Part shown: positions 1 through 9,100 of the stretch, piece after piece
Layout: each line of letters starts with the position of its first letter
Numbering within the stretch: the stretch's first letter is position 1
DNA from: Wuchereria bancrofti
Taxonomy: Eukaryota > Nematoda > Chromadorea > Rhabditida > Onchocercidae
Length of the DNA stretch: 14,922 nucleotides
Reading direction: 5' to 3'
Assembly: GCA_005281725.1 (NCBI GenBank)
Contig: SSBO01000080.1
Location: 1 to 14,922 of the forward strand
Translations under genes and position numbers: made by a program
The notes under the pieces: generated by a model
The model's database searches: none
The model's input: only the letters and a program-made list of their open reading frames with translations
Told to the model about the DNA's origin: nothing

Positions 1-115
1 GAAATGAAATGAAATGTAATGAAATGAGATGAAATGAAATGTAATGTAATGTAATGAAGTGAAATGAAATGTAATGAAGTGAAATGAAATGTAATGAAAT
101 GTAATGAAATGAAAT

Positions 116-245
116 GAATGGAATGAAATGAATGGAATGAAATGAATGGAATGAAATGAAATGGAATGAAATAAATGGATGAAATGAATGGAGTGAAATG
201 AAATGAATGAAATGAAATGAAATGAAATGAATGGAATGAAATGAA
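116..245. repeat. GGAAT-containing subdomain of the satellite
   Basis: Within the array this stretch contains the hexamer GGAATG several times, interspersed with GAAATGAAT, unlike the rest, which is plain GAAAT/GTAAT. A small patch of the same variant (AATGGAATGAA) occurs at the opposite edge of the array, 3205-3221. GGAAT is also the unit of human satellite III. That is a shared simple motif, not evidence of common descent. Confidence 0.7.
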
Positions 246-994
246 ATGAAATGAAATGAAATGTAATGTAATGTAGTGTAATATAATGAAATGAAATGAA
301 ATGAAATGTAATGAAATGTAATGAAATGTAATGAAATGAAATGAAATGTAATGAAATGAAATGAAATGAAATGAAATGAAATGTAATGAAATGAAATGAA
401 ATGTAATGTAATGAAATCAAATGAAATGAAATGTAATGTAATGTAATGAAATGAAATGAAATGAAATGTAATGTAATGAAATGAAATGAAATGAAATGTA
501 ATGTAATGTAATGAAATGAAATGAAATGTAATGAAATGAAAAGTAATGAAATGAAATGAAATGAAATGAAATGAAATGTAATGTAATGTAATGTAATGAA
601 ATGAAATGAAATGTAATGTAATTGATGTAATGTAATGTAATGTAATGTAATGTAATGTAATGTAATGTAGTGTAATGAAATGTAATGTAATGTAATGAAA
701 TGAAATGTAATGAAATGAAATGAAATGAAATGAAATGAAATGAAATGAAATGAAATGTAATGTAATGAAATGAAATGTGATGAAATGAAAAGTAATGTAA
801 TGAAATCAAATGAAATGAAATGAAATGAAATGTAATGTAATGATGTAATGTAATGTAATGTAATGTAATGTAATGTAATGTGATGTAATGTAATGTAATG
901 TAATGTAATGTAATGTAATGTAATGTAATGTAATGTAATGTAATGTAATGTAATGTAATGTAATGTAATGTAATGTAATGTAATGTAATGTAAT

Positions 995-2990
995 GTAGTG
1001 TAATGAAATGTAATGTAATGTAATGTAATGTAATGAAATAAAATGAAGTGAAATGAAATGTAATGAAATGTAATGAAATGAAATGAAATGAAATGAAATG
1101 AAATGTAATGAAATGAAATGTAATGAAATGAAATGTAATGAAATGAAATGAAATGAAATGAAATGAAACGAAATGAAATGAAATGAAATGTAATGAAATG
1201 AAATGTAATGTAATGAAATGTAATGTAACGAAATGTAATGTAATGAAATGAAATGAAATGTAATGTAATGATGTAATGTAATGTAATGTAATGTAATGTA
1301 ATGTAATGAAATGAAATGTAATGTAATGTAATGTATTGATGTAATGTAATGTAATGTAATGTAATGTAATGAAATGAAATGAAATGAAATGAAATGAAAT
1401 GAAATGAGATGAAATGAAATGTAATGAAATGAAATGTAATGAAATGAAATGAAATGAAATGAAATGAAATGTAATGTAATGAAATGTAATGTAACGAAAT
1501 GTAATGTAATGAAATGAAATGAAATGTAATGTAATGATGTAATGTAATGATGTAATGTAATGTAATGTAATGTAATGTAATGTAATGTAATGTAATGTAA
1601 TGTAATGTAATGTAATGTAATGTAATGAATGTAATGAAATGAAAAGTAATGTAATGAAATGAAATGAAATGAAATGAAATGTAATGTAATGTAATGTAAT
1701 GAAATGAAATGAAATGTAATGTAATGTAATGTAATGTAATGTAATGTAATGTATGTAATGTAATGTAATGTAATGTAATGTAATGTAATGTAATGTAATG
1801 TAATGTAATGTAATGTAATGTAATGTAATGTAATGTAATGTAATGTAATGTAATGTAATGTAATGTAATGTAATGTAATGTAATGTAATGTAATGTAATG
1901 TAATGTAATGTAATGTAATGTAATGTAATGTAATGTAATGTAATGTAATGTAATGTAATGTAATGTGAATGTAATGTAATGTAATGTAATGTAATGTAAT
2001 GTAATGTAATGTAGTGTAATGAAATGTAATGTAATGTAATGTGATGTAATGTAATGAAATAAAATGAAGTGAAATGAAATGTAATGAAATGAAATGTAAT
2101 GTAATGAAATCAAATGAAATGAAATGTAATGTAATGTAATGAAATGAAATGAAATGTAATGTAATGAAATGAAATGAAATGAAATGAAATGTAATGTAAT
2201 GTGATGAAATGAAATGAAATGTGATGAAATGAAATGAAATGTAATGAAATGTAATGAAATGAAATGAAATGTAATGAAATGAAATGAAATGAAATGAAAT
2301 GTAATGAAATGAAATGAAATGTAATGTAATGAAATCAAATGAAATGAAATGTAATGTAATGTAATGAAATGAAATGAAATGAAATGTAATGTAATGAAAT
2401 GAAATGAAATGAAATGAAATGAAATGAAATGTAATGTAATGTAATGAAATGAAATGAAATGTAATGAAATGAAAAGTAATGAAATGAAATGAAATGAAAT
2501 GAAATGAAATGTAATGATGTAATGTAATGTAATGAAATGTAATGTAATGTAATGTAATGTAATGTAATGTAATGAAATGAAATGAAATGAAATGAAATGA
2601 AATGAAATGTAATGTAATGAAATGAAATGTAATGAAATGAAAAGTAATGTAATGAAATCAAATGAAATGAAATGAAATGAAATGTAATGTAATGATGTAA
2701 TGTAATGTAATGTAATGTAATGTAATGTAATGTAATGTAATGTAATGTAATGTGATGTAATGTAATGTAATGTAATGTAATGTAATGTAATGTAATGTAA
2801 TGTAATGTAATGTAATGTAATGTAATGTAATGTAATGTAATGTAATGTAATGTAATGTAATGTAATGTAATGTAATGTAATGTAATGTAATGTAATGTAA
2901 TGTAATGTAATGTAATGTAATGTAGTGTAATGAAATGTAATGTAATGTAATGTAATGTAATGAAATAAAATGAAGTGAAATGAAATGTAA
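995..2990. repeat. Higher-order repeat blocks of about 0.9-1.0 kb
   Basis: Rare unit variants recur in a fixed order. GTAGTG at 995, 2011 and 2922 is followed each time, some 40 bp later, by AAATAAAATGAAGTG (starting near 1036, 2056 and 2963). This gives block spacings of about 1016-1020 and 907-911 bp. A second marker set recurs at a longer distance: AAAAGTAATG followed by AAATCAAATG at 787-810 and 2639-2662, and GTAACGAAATG at 1225 and 3145. The block-length differences are explained by changed numbers of GTAAT units. The pattern indicates amplification of large segments in addition to slippage of single 5-bp units. Confidence 0.7.
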
Positions 2991-3221
2991 TGATGTAATG
3001 TAATGTAATGTAATGTAATGAAATGAAATGAAATGAAATGAAATGAAATGAAATGAAATGAAATGAAATGAAATGAAATGAAATGCAATGAAATGAAATG
3101 AAATGAAATGAAATGAAATGAAATGTAATGTAATGAAATGTAATGTAACGAAATGTAATGTAATGAAATGAAATGAAATGTAATGTAATGAAATGTAATG
3201 AAATGAATGAATGGAATGAAT

Positions 3222-5041
3222 AGTGGCAACATTATCAAGAACTAAGAGCATTAACATTTTCAGTAAAATTTAAAATATCAAAATTTTTTTGATTTCTTTA
3301 AGAATAAATAGAATTGATAAATAATTGATAATATTTTATTAATAATTCGTGGTTAAATTTTTTTTGATATTTAGATAATTGATTAATTATTAAAATGAAT
3401 TGTGATGGGCATATTTTTTTTCAAGAAAATACAAAAAACCTATCTTAAATAATTTAATGAGAAAATAAGTATATATCCGATAAATGTTTATTTTTAATTT
3501 AAATAAATTTTCAAAAATATCCGGAAACCAAATGAATTTTTAACATAATCTTGCAAACTTTTCTAATATGATAAACAATTTTTAGGCTAAAGGTATATAT
3601 TGTGAAATTTGATGAATATTTATTTTAAAATAATTCATAAAATCCAGAATTATCTTGAAATAAAGTAAATCATGTAAACTTTACTGATGTGATAAATAAA
3701 TAATCATTGGTTATTTCAAGGGTTACCAATTATGAATGTACTTAAGTGTTCTGTTTATTTAGTTCACTAGCTGATGCAATGAGCAGATATTATGTTACCT
3801 ATTATAATGGTACCACTGAATAGATCTTCGTTTATCTGAGGGTTCTTCAAAAATTTTTTGCCAATTTTTTTTCTACAAAATAAAAATTTACTTTCGGTTT
3901 AATGTTAATTTAATGTACTTGAATCGAATTAATAAGTTGAAATGAAGTGAAGAAAAACCACTTCTAAATTTAAATTTCATTTAACTTTTTTATCCTAAAT
4001 ATGACATTTTTACTATTCAAAGCATGTACTAGCACAAAAATCGCTAGTAGATTTTGTTATTATTAACTGAATGATTTAAGTTAGTATCAAATGTTCCATT
4101 AGGAAAGTATTTCTAGGATTAACATATATCTCCAAAAACACATTTTTACATTTGATTTGGTTTTTTTTTTTAATTTGAAATTTGAGAATGAATAATTTTA
4201 GTTGTTAGTCAAGCACGAAAAAAAAGAAGTCCATTAATTTCTTATTGAAAAAAAGTGAATTAGTGTTTAGATAATCCTAAATATATCTTCTATTTTGCTA
4301 TTAATTCCACTTAAAGTTCCTAATCTCTTTTTCAATAGATTGGATTAAATTTGACATTTGAATTGATTTTTGACAAAAATTAAGATGATAATAATAATGA
4401 TAATGACGATGATGATGGCTTATGTACTGCTTAATAATAATAATAGATGATTGGAATAGAGAAGAGATAGGTAACGAGGATCATAGTTGCTCTATTGTGC
4501 ATTTCACATTGGAGTGGATTATTAAGAAGTTGGATGAGGGCAAATGAAGGCTAATGACATGTAGCAAAAATTTTTGTGAATATCTTAGAAGCTATTTGAT
4601 TGTGTAATACTGTAAAAAAAGAAACAACATGATATTTAATTATGAAAAATAATTTCATTGTTGTGGTGGTGAAAATATTGATTGATAAAAAATAATTATG
4701 TTGTTATGGCAATGATAATATTGAATGATTAAAAATAATCACATTATTGTGGTAATAATATTAAATGATAAAACATAATTGCATTGTTATGGTAGTGATA
4801 ATATTGAATGATGAAATTGAGTGATTATTACACAGTGTGATAGTGATAATATTTAATGATTAATAATAGTTTAACTATTATTGATAGTGACTATTCATAA
4901 AATATTTGTTGACTGAGGAAAATTAGATCGTTATTTATAATGATGATCAATGCTAATTAAAAACCGATTGATGATGATAAAATATAATAATAATAACAAT
5001 AAAATAATAATAATGACATAAAAATATTATCAATTGCTAAC
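3222..5041. other. A/T-rich noncoding DNA between satellite and last visible exon
   Basis: No convincing coding exon is visible on either strand. I looked on the minus strand for the expected continuation of the zinc-finger gene (a Gly-Glu-Lys-Pro linker and fingers 4-5) and did not find it. The stretch begins directly at the satellite edge. It contains a perfect inverted repeat (ATCAAAA-ttt-TTTTGAT, 3277-3293), GAT/AAT trinucleotide-rich DNA near 4385-4445 and 4980-5020, and a decayed minisatellite at 4645-4861. It is either the start of a very long intron of the Zic-like gene or sequence misjoined to it. Confidence 0.6.
4645..4861. repeat. Decayed minisatellite, about five units of about 42 bp
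   Basis: Five related units start at about 4645, 4687, 4731, 4770 and 4814. Each reads roughly AAAAATAAT, then CATTGTTGTGGT, then GATAATATTGAATGAT. Copies differ by substitutions and small indels (unit lengths about 39-49 bp), so the array is old. It lies about 180 bp beyond the last visible exon. Confidence 0.7.
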
Positions 5042-5165
5042 CTGTATGTGTTCGTAGATGAATTTTCAAATTTTCACTTCTTGCAAAAACTTTTGAGCAC
5101 ATTGTGCACGGAAATGGTTTCTCACCCGTATGTACCCGAATATGATTAACAAGTTTATATTTTGC
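5042..5165 (-). CDS. Zic-like gene, coding exon 5 (end of finger 2, finger 3)
   Basis: Acceptor ACCTTTCAG with AG at 5167-5166, donor ACAG|GTTAGC with GT at 5041-5040. Encodes residues 222-262 plus one base: [12 protein letters not shown] (H229, H233 of finger 2), the TGEKPFP linker, then finger 3 (C241, C244, H257, H261) and the start of the next linker, LRTHT(G). The strong donor right after a partial linker shows that more zinc fingers are expected downstream. Finger 3 has only two residues between its cysteines. Confidence 0.92.
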
Positions 5166-8100
5166 CTGAAAGGTAAATTTTATTGTAGGAAAATTTTTTC
5201 TGCATCGTATTTCACATTAAAATCAACTAGCAATTAACAATTAAAATATTTTTTGATTTTTTAATGCTGTTTTGATTTTTCCAAATACTAATATATTTTT
5301 CAACTCAAACATCCTTAATTTATGTATTTTTGTCTTATTTGATCTTCGTCGTTCTAATGAATTATTAGTAATTTCAATGAGACCATTTATCATTAAAATT
5401 TATCATTAAAAAAATATATAAATTCATTTATTTTTGATTAAATTTTCATTTATTTCTCTTTCTCAAAAGTTCAATTTTTGTTTAAAAAATAATTCTGCTA
5501 ATATATGCATTAACAAAATTTGTTTATGCAAAAATTTTTAACATTCAAAAAATGAAAGCTTGTATTTAATGATTTATCATTTTTTTTAAAAATTTTCCAC
5601 TTACTACATTTCATTTATTTCATTTAAATGAATTTTATCTTACTTTAAAAATTTTTCCCCTCCTTGAGCAATCTTTCCATTGACAGACATGAAAAGTGCC
5701 GTCTGACACACCCACATGCTCGTGTTGCAAGTGGGATACGATATATTCAATCGAGTAAAATAATCGACCACAAATCCTATTACGCTAAAGTATTAAACGA
5801 AATTAAACTTAAATTATAATTAATCAAAAAAATTTCAATCATCTGTATTAATTGCAAAAATGTGTTCATTTTTTAATAAAATTCAAAATCACAGCAGTAA
5901 ACAAAAAAATGCAAATCCAGTAGCAATTAATTTTAAAAATTTTAATTATTTGCTTTTTGATTGCTAAAATCTATTTTGCTATTTCAAAATTATTAGCACT
6001 AAGAAATTAAATTTAAGTTCGAACTGTAATTAATTTTGAAAATTCTAATTACTTGTATTAATTGCTAAAATTTATTTATTTGTTATTAAAATTGAAAAAA
6101 CACAGCATTACTAAAACAAATTCGAGTTTAATAACAATTAATTTAAAAAATTTTAATCATCTGTGTTAATTGATAAAATTCATTTTGTTGTTTCAAAATC
6201 ATATCATATTACATTTTTCATTTTTCTATCCTTTTTGGCACTAAAATCTTTTTTTCTCAGAAAATTTTCATAAATAAAAATAAGATAAAATTAACTTTGT
6301 TTATTACATTGCTAAAATAAATGAAAAATAAATTTTTTTTAAAATGTAATGGAAATTATTATTCAAAAAATGAAGCGATACGGTTTTTTCTGTTTTGTTT
6401 ACAATTTTTTTTACAAATTTTTTTCAGTACCAACTTCAACCCATTGGCATTGAATTGGATTCTGGATATAATTACCACTTGGTGTACCGGATGTCATCGA
6501 TTGCACGGCAAACGGAAAATGCGAATAGTGAGGTTGAACAAATGGATGTGATGAGCATGCATGGCCAAAAAATGTTTCAGGATCCGACTTAATTAGATTA
6601 TACGAATAATCGGTTCCTGTGGTCGCTGGTGCAGAATTGAATAAACATGAATTTTGTATAAATTGAGTTTCAGGAGCAAAATACATATCAGGCGCAAAAG
6701 TGGCATCACATGATCCATAACCATTTTCTGGAATAAAAAATCAATTTAAAATTAGACAAAAACTAAGTTTATCAAACCTCAATGTTATTTGAAATTTTTA
6801 AAATTTATTGAAACCGTAAAATAAGTAATACCACTTTTGATGAACAATTGTTGTCCAAAAGTAGTCTGTGATTGCACCATAGACTGATAATAATTTCGCG
6901 GATTACAAGCATTTCCGGGAATGAGTTCAGTAGGTCTAAAAAATGCACAAAAGAAAAATTAATTAAATTATGATTAGGTGAAATTTCTGATAAACTTTCC
7001 TGCATAAACCTTACTCCAACTTATGATGCTGTAATTTACAGTAACGAAACATATTATTGCAATAATCTCAATATTTANGAGTTCAGTAGGTCTAAAAAAT
7101 GCACAAAAGAAAAATTAATTAAATTATGATTAGGTGAAATTTCTGATAAACTTTCCTGCATAAACCTTACTCCAACTTATGATGCTGTAATTTACAGTAA
7201 CGAAACATATTATTGCAATAATCTCAATATTTAAAAATGTTATTTTTAACAATAATTTACTCCGAATTTATTAGCAACACTATAACTGTAGCCAAGAATA
7301 GCCAATAACATAGCTCTTCGAGTAGTTAGCAATTATCTAATAGCCTAATATCTTATTCAAATTTATATTGCATAATTTCCAACTGGTCCCATAAATAATT
7401 GGCTATTCTTGGACAATTTTTAGCATTTGTATAATATGCACACAGAACAATTCAAATACGTTAATAATTTTAGATCTGCTGACCTTAAAATTTTTTTGAA
7501 AAGAATGAAAATGCCACATGTTGGTCATTTAATTTCAGATGATTACAATTTTAAGTAACAAGTTTGCGTAATTTAAACATATTAAAAGATTTAAAATAAG
7601 TTTTAATTTGGCAATTTTTTGCATAAATTATTGATTAGGAAGTTTTAAATATGACAAAAATAGACAAAGTACTAATTTAAGAATAAAGCTAATAAATCTT
7701 AATTTTTAATTAAGTAAAAATTTTTAGAATAAAGCTAATAAATTAAAATAAAGCTAAAAAACGAACTAATTAAATCATTCGCTTTTTTAATTTACTTTTA
7801 GAAATTATTGAATAAAATAATTTGTGCTTAATCATATAGCACTGATACGCATATTGAGATAAATTTCAGTTCATTATGTATTTATATTTGAATGCTAAAA
7901 CCTTTTCTTCGTTTCTTTTCTTTTTTTCCAATTCTAATTTGCTATAAAAAAATGATATAAAATAACTAAAAATATTCCATCAATAAGTTTAATTCGAAAA
8001 AAATTTAACAAAATAAAAAACTAATGAATTTTTTTTTGTTGCTTGATTGAATTATACTTCTATATAAACTTTAAGTGAGAAATGAAAAAAGAAATGAGCT

Positions 8101-8230
8101 CATACCCGGTCGGTAGATGGCTTGTAATGTTAAATGATGATGGTAAAACGGTTGGAGATGAGGTAGTAATGCTGGATGCGCAATTGGTGACCGGTTGATG
8201 ATGCTGTTGCAGATATCCTGGAGTGAGCAT
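5042..8230 (-). CDS. Zic/odd-paired family zinc-finger transcription factor (REF-2-like), five exons, 3' end not in window
   Basis: DNA-binding developmental regulator acting in the nucleus; the C. elegans family member is REF-2. Predicted coding join on the minus strand: 8230-8106, 6935-6832, 6727-6435, 5784-5644, 5165-5042, giving 262 codons plus one base. Residues 1-169 are a Ser/Thr/Gln/His/Tyr-rich leader without a recognised domain. Finger 1 has C170, W172, C179, H192, H197. Finger 2 has C208, W210, C213, H229, H233. Finger 3 has C241, C244, H257, H261. The tandem C-x-W fingers and the blocks [20 protein letters not shown] and [12 protein letters not shown] are Zic hallmarks; GLI and GLIS proteins differ there (for example SRLENLKTH). 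The start ATG is supported by an in-frame TAG 12 bases upstream. Splice phases agree at every junction except exon 3/4, which needs a weak donor. Fingers 4-5 and the stop are missing. Family assignment is secure; orthology to REF-2 is inferred. Confidence 0.9.
5166..5643 (-). other. Intron 4 of the Zic-like gene
   Basis: 478 bp interrupting zinc finger 2 after Lys221. The donor is AAA|GTAAGA and the acceptor ACCTTTCAG. Very A/T-rich; no repeat unit or other feature was noticed. Confidence 0.8.
5644..5784 (-). CDS. Zic-like gene, coding exon 4 (zinc finger 1 to first half of finger 2)
   Basis: Acceptor TACTTTAG with AG at 5786-5785, donor AAA|GTAAGA with GT at 5643-5642. The exon has 47 complete codons, phase 0 at both ends. 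Encodes residues 175-221: the second Cys and both His of finger 1 (C179, H192, H197 in [10 protein letters not shown]), then the finger 2 segment [16 protein letters not shown] with C208, W210, C213. Finger 2 is completed in exon 5, so an intron interrupts it at the Lys-Ala junction. An alternative acceptor at 5778-5777 would need a two-base remainder from exon 3, and no available donor gives one. Confidence 0.85.
5785..6434 (-). other. Intron 3 of the Zic-like gene
   Basis: About 650 bp of A/T-rich sequence between zinc-finger exons 3 and 4. Most of it consists of the diverged tandem repeat described at 5817-6210. The acceptor side is TACTTTAG. The short plus-strand reading frames starting at 6321 and 6395 begin in this intron and cross exon 3 antisense. 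Confidence 0.7.
5817..6210. repeat. Diverged tandem repeat of about 105 bp, about four units, in intron 3
   Basis: Units start near 5817, 5924, 6027 and 6135. Each opens with a variant of TAATTAATTTTGAAAATT, followed by TAATCATCTGTATTAATTG, then AAAATT-rich sequence and, in units 1 and 3, CACAGCA(G/T)TA. Spacing is 103-108 bp. Copies are clearly diverged, so this is an old expansion confined to the intron. Confidence 0.7.
6435..6727 (-). CDS. Zic-like gene, coding exon 3 (ends at start of zinc finger 1)
   Basis: Acceptor TTTTTTATTCCAG with AG at 6729-6728. Encodes the end of residue 77 to about residue 174. It is rich in aromatic residues, His and Ser, including [18 protein letters not shown], and ends in QCQWVE, the first Cys-x-Trp of zinc finger 1. 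The 3' boundary is uncertain. The best-looking donor (GTTG|GTACTG, exon end 6431) leaves one base and does not fit the next exon. GAA|GTTGGT (end 6435, used here) or TGG|GTTGAA (end 6441) keep the frame. Plus-strand reading frames across this exon are antisense shadows. Confidence 0.78.
6832..6935 (-). CDS. Zic-like gene, coding exon 2
   Basis: Acceptor TTTTTTAG at 6937-6936, donor AGTG|GTATTACT with GT at 6831-6830. Encodes the end of residue 42 through residue 76 plus one base ([20 protein letters not shown] onward). Phases agree with exon 1 and exon 3, which is strong internal support because the three frames were found independently. Its acceptor and first 13 bases are present a second time at 7079-7093 because of the N-linked duplication. 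Confidence 0.8.
6923..7233. repeat. Perfect 155-bp direct repeat around a single N (assembly join)
   Basis: 6923-7077 and 7079-7233 are identical and separated only by N at 7078. The repeat covers the acceptor and first bases of coding exon 2 plus adjacent intron 1. A perfect duplication ending exactly at an N is best explained by two contigs with overlapping ends placed side by side. The apparent 1170-bp intron 1 would then be about 1014 bp. Confidence 0.93.
6936..8105 (-). other. Intron 1 of the Zic-like gene
   Basis: Donor GTATGAG at 8105, acceptor TTTTTTAG at 6936. A/T-rich, with no coding signal on either strand. It includes the N-linked duplication and a small repeat with GAATAAAGCTAATAAA at 7681-7696 and 7727-7742 and a shortened third copy at 7747-7757. 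Confidence 0.75.
8106..8230 (-). CDS. Zic-like gene, coding exon 1
   Basis: ATG at 8230-8228 begins [14 protein letters not shown]; the exon encodes residues 1-41 plus two bases of Gly42. The donor is GG|GTATGAG, with GT at 8105-8104. The composition is Ser/Thr/Pro/Gln/His-rich, as in the disordered N-termini of this family. An in-frame TAG lies 12 bases before the ATG, so the frame cannot extend upstream without splicing inside that interval. The two leftover bases match the one base supplied by exon 2. Confidence 0.8.
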
Positions 8231-8267
8231 CAACGTAGTCTAACGACTTTCGTGTTAGTAGTTTTAC
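8231..8267 (-). promoter_or_regulatory. Probable 5' leader segment with splice acceptor before the start codon
   Basis: On the minus strand, TTTCTTCTCCTAG ends at 8268 (AG at 8269-8268), followed by a 37-base leader and the ATG at 8230. This is a good cis-splice or spliced-leader trans-splice acceptor. The choice cannot be made from sequence alone. If cis-spliced, the partner may be the candidate exon at 9101-9176. Confidence 0.5.
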
Positions 8268-9100
8268 CTAGGAGAAGAAATTAGTTGAACTTGTTCGTTA
8301 ACCACCTTCGAATCATGAAAATGATTAGACATTCGGCAGGGACACTATTTTTGCCTGTTATTTGGGAAATGGGAATTCATATTGCTTTGGGAGGAAAGCA
8401 AGCAAAATGCTCATTCATACATTTTCTACTTTTTGCCACGCCTTCTTTCCTATCTACAACTATCGTAATCCAAATTTGAAGAACCAATGAATTCATCAAA
8501 ATTTATTCGATTGGTAGATTGCAAAAAAAACAAATGATCAACAAATCTAGCAGTAACAACAGCAATATGACAACACATTTTGACAGTAAACTGGAATGAT
8601 GGAGCAGTAGAAACAGTTAACTAAATTTATAAATTATCAAACTGTCATCAAATTTGGGAAAACTCTGATGAAAGAATGAAGCGGAAATGATTGTACTATT
8701 CAGATGATAATTTCATTATTGTTGAAGTTCGATTGTTGCAATAAAATTTGATCAACTATTTCTGATATTTTTTATGCCATTTTTTTCATTTTTTTGCGGT
8801 AAAAAAGTAGGATTAATCGTTAAATCAATATTTGTCTGATTTCAAATTTAAATTTAAATTGAATAGAATGAAATTCGAAATAGTTTTATCATGATTATGG
8901 AATAGTTGCATAAATTGCTATTGTTTTATTAAAAGTTATGTCAAATAATTGATATTTTTTAGAGCATTTTTCTTTATAAGATTTATGACATAAACTTAAT
9001 TATACCTTTTTTTAATTTTAAACATTTAAACATTTTATATTGTGTTATTTTTTTTAAAAAAAGATAAAAAACAAAACGTTAGAAATTAAAAAAAGCTTAC
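8268..9100. other. Noncoding DNA upstream of exon 1 (possible 5' intron or promoter)
   Basis: The first 200 bp, up to about 8480, are less A/T-rich than their surroundings and include a GC-containing CCACGCC at 8436-8442 (Sp/KLF-like on the minus strand, by inspection only). A 64-codon plus-strand frame at 8285-8479 has no homology that I recognise and no splice signals that fit. The rest is A/T-rich without visible features. The stretch would be an 833-bp intron if the 9101-9176 exon is real. Confidence 0.4.

Larger units (their letters stand above)
1..3221. repeat. Pentanucleotide satellite, (GAAAT)n/(GTAAT)n
   Basis: Uninterrupted 5-bp tandem repeat from the window edge to about 3221, so its true length is unknown. 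Two unit types dominate on the plus strand. GTAAT-rich stretches lie at about 843-1000, 1720-2010 and 2696-2925. GAAAT-rich stretches lie at about 285-610, 1040-1260, 2056-2510 and 3018-3125. Occasional indels (TAATGATG) shift the register. The plus strand has only about ten cytosines by eye (418, 807, 1169, 1229, 1495, 2111, 2336, 2659, 3086, 3149). Because 5 and 3 share no factor and the minus-strand units contain no stop codon in any frame, long minus-strand reading frames (up to about 810 codons of His/Ile/Phe/Tyr/Leu/Thr/Ser) arise automatically and are not genes. Confidence 0.97.

Noticed and set aside
1..3221. CRISPR-like or tandem regulatory array
   Set aside because: The repeat unit is 5 bp with no spacers of unique sequence, so it is a satellite.
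417..3257. Very long minus-strand reading frames (up to 810 codons) of repeated His-Ile-Phe/Tyr-Thr/Ser-Leu units
   Set aside because: They follow arithmetically from a 5-bp repeat whose minus-strand units have no stop in any frame. The same open frames appear wherever the satellite does, with no splice, promoter or composition evidence for protein coding.
5042..5784. GLI or GLIS family instead of Zic
   Set aside because: These families share the tandem C-x-W fingers, but the segments [13 protein letters not shown] and [12 protein letters not shown] match Zic/opa and not the GLI/GLIS versions (for example SRLENLK).
6321..6592. Two overlapping plus-strand reading frames
   Set aside because: They lie antisense to coding exon 3 and run in from intron sequence. 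The minus-strand frame has matching splice phases and leads into recognisable zinc fingers.
8285..8479. 64-codon plus-strand frame upstream of exon 1
   Set aside because: No recognisable family, no supporting splice or promoter signals, and it lies in the probable 5' region of the minus-strand gene.
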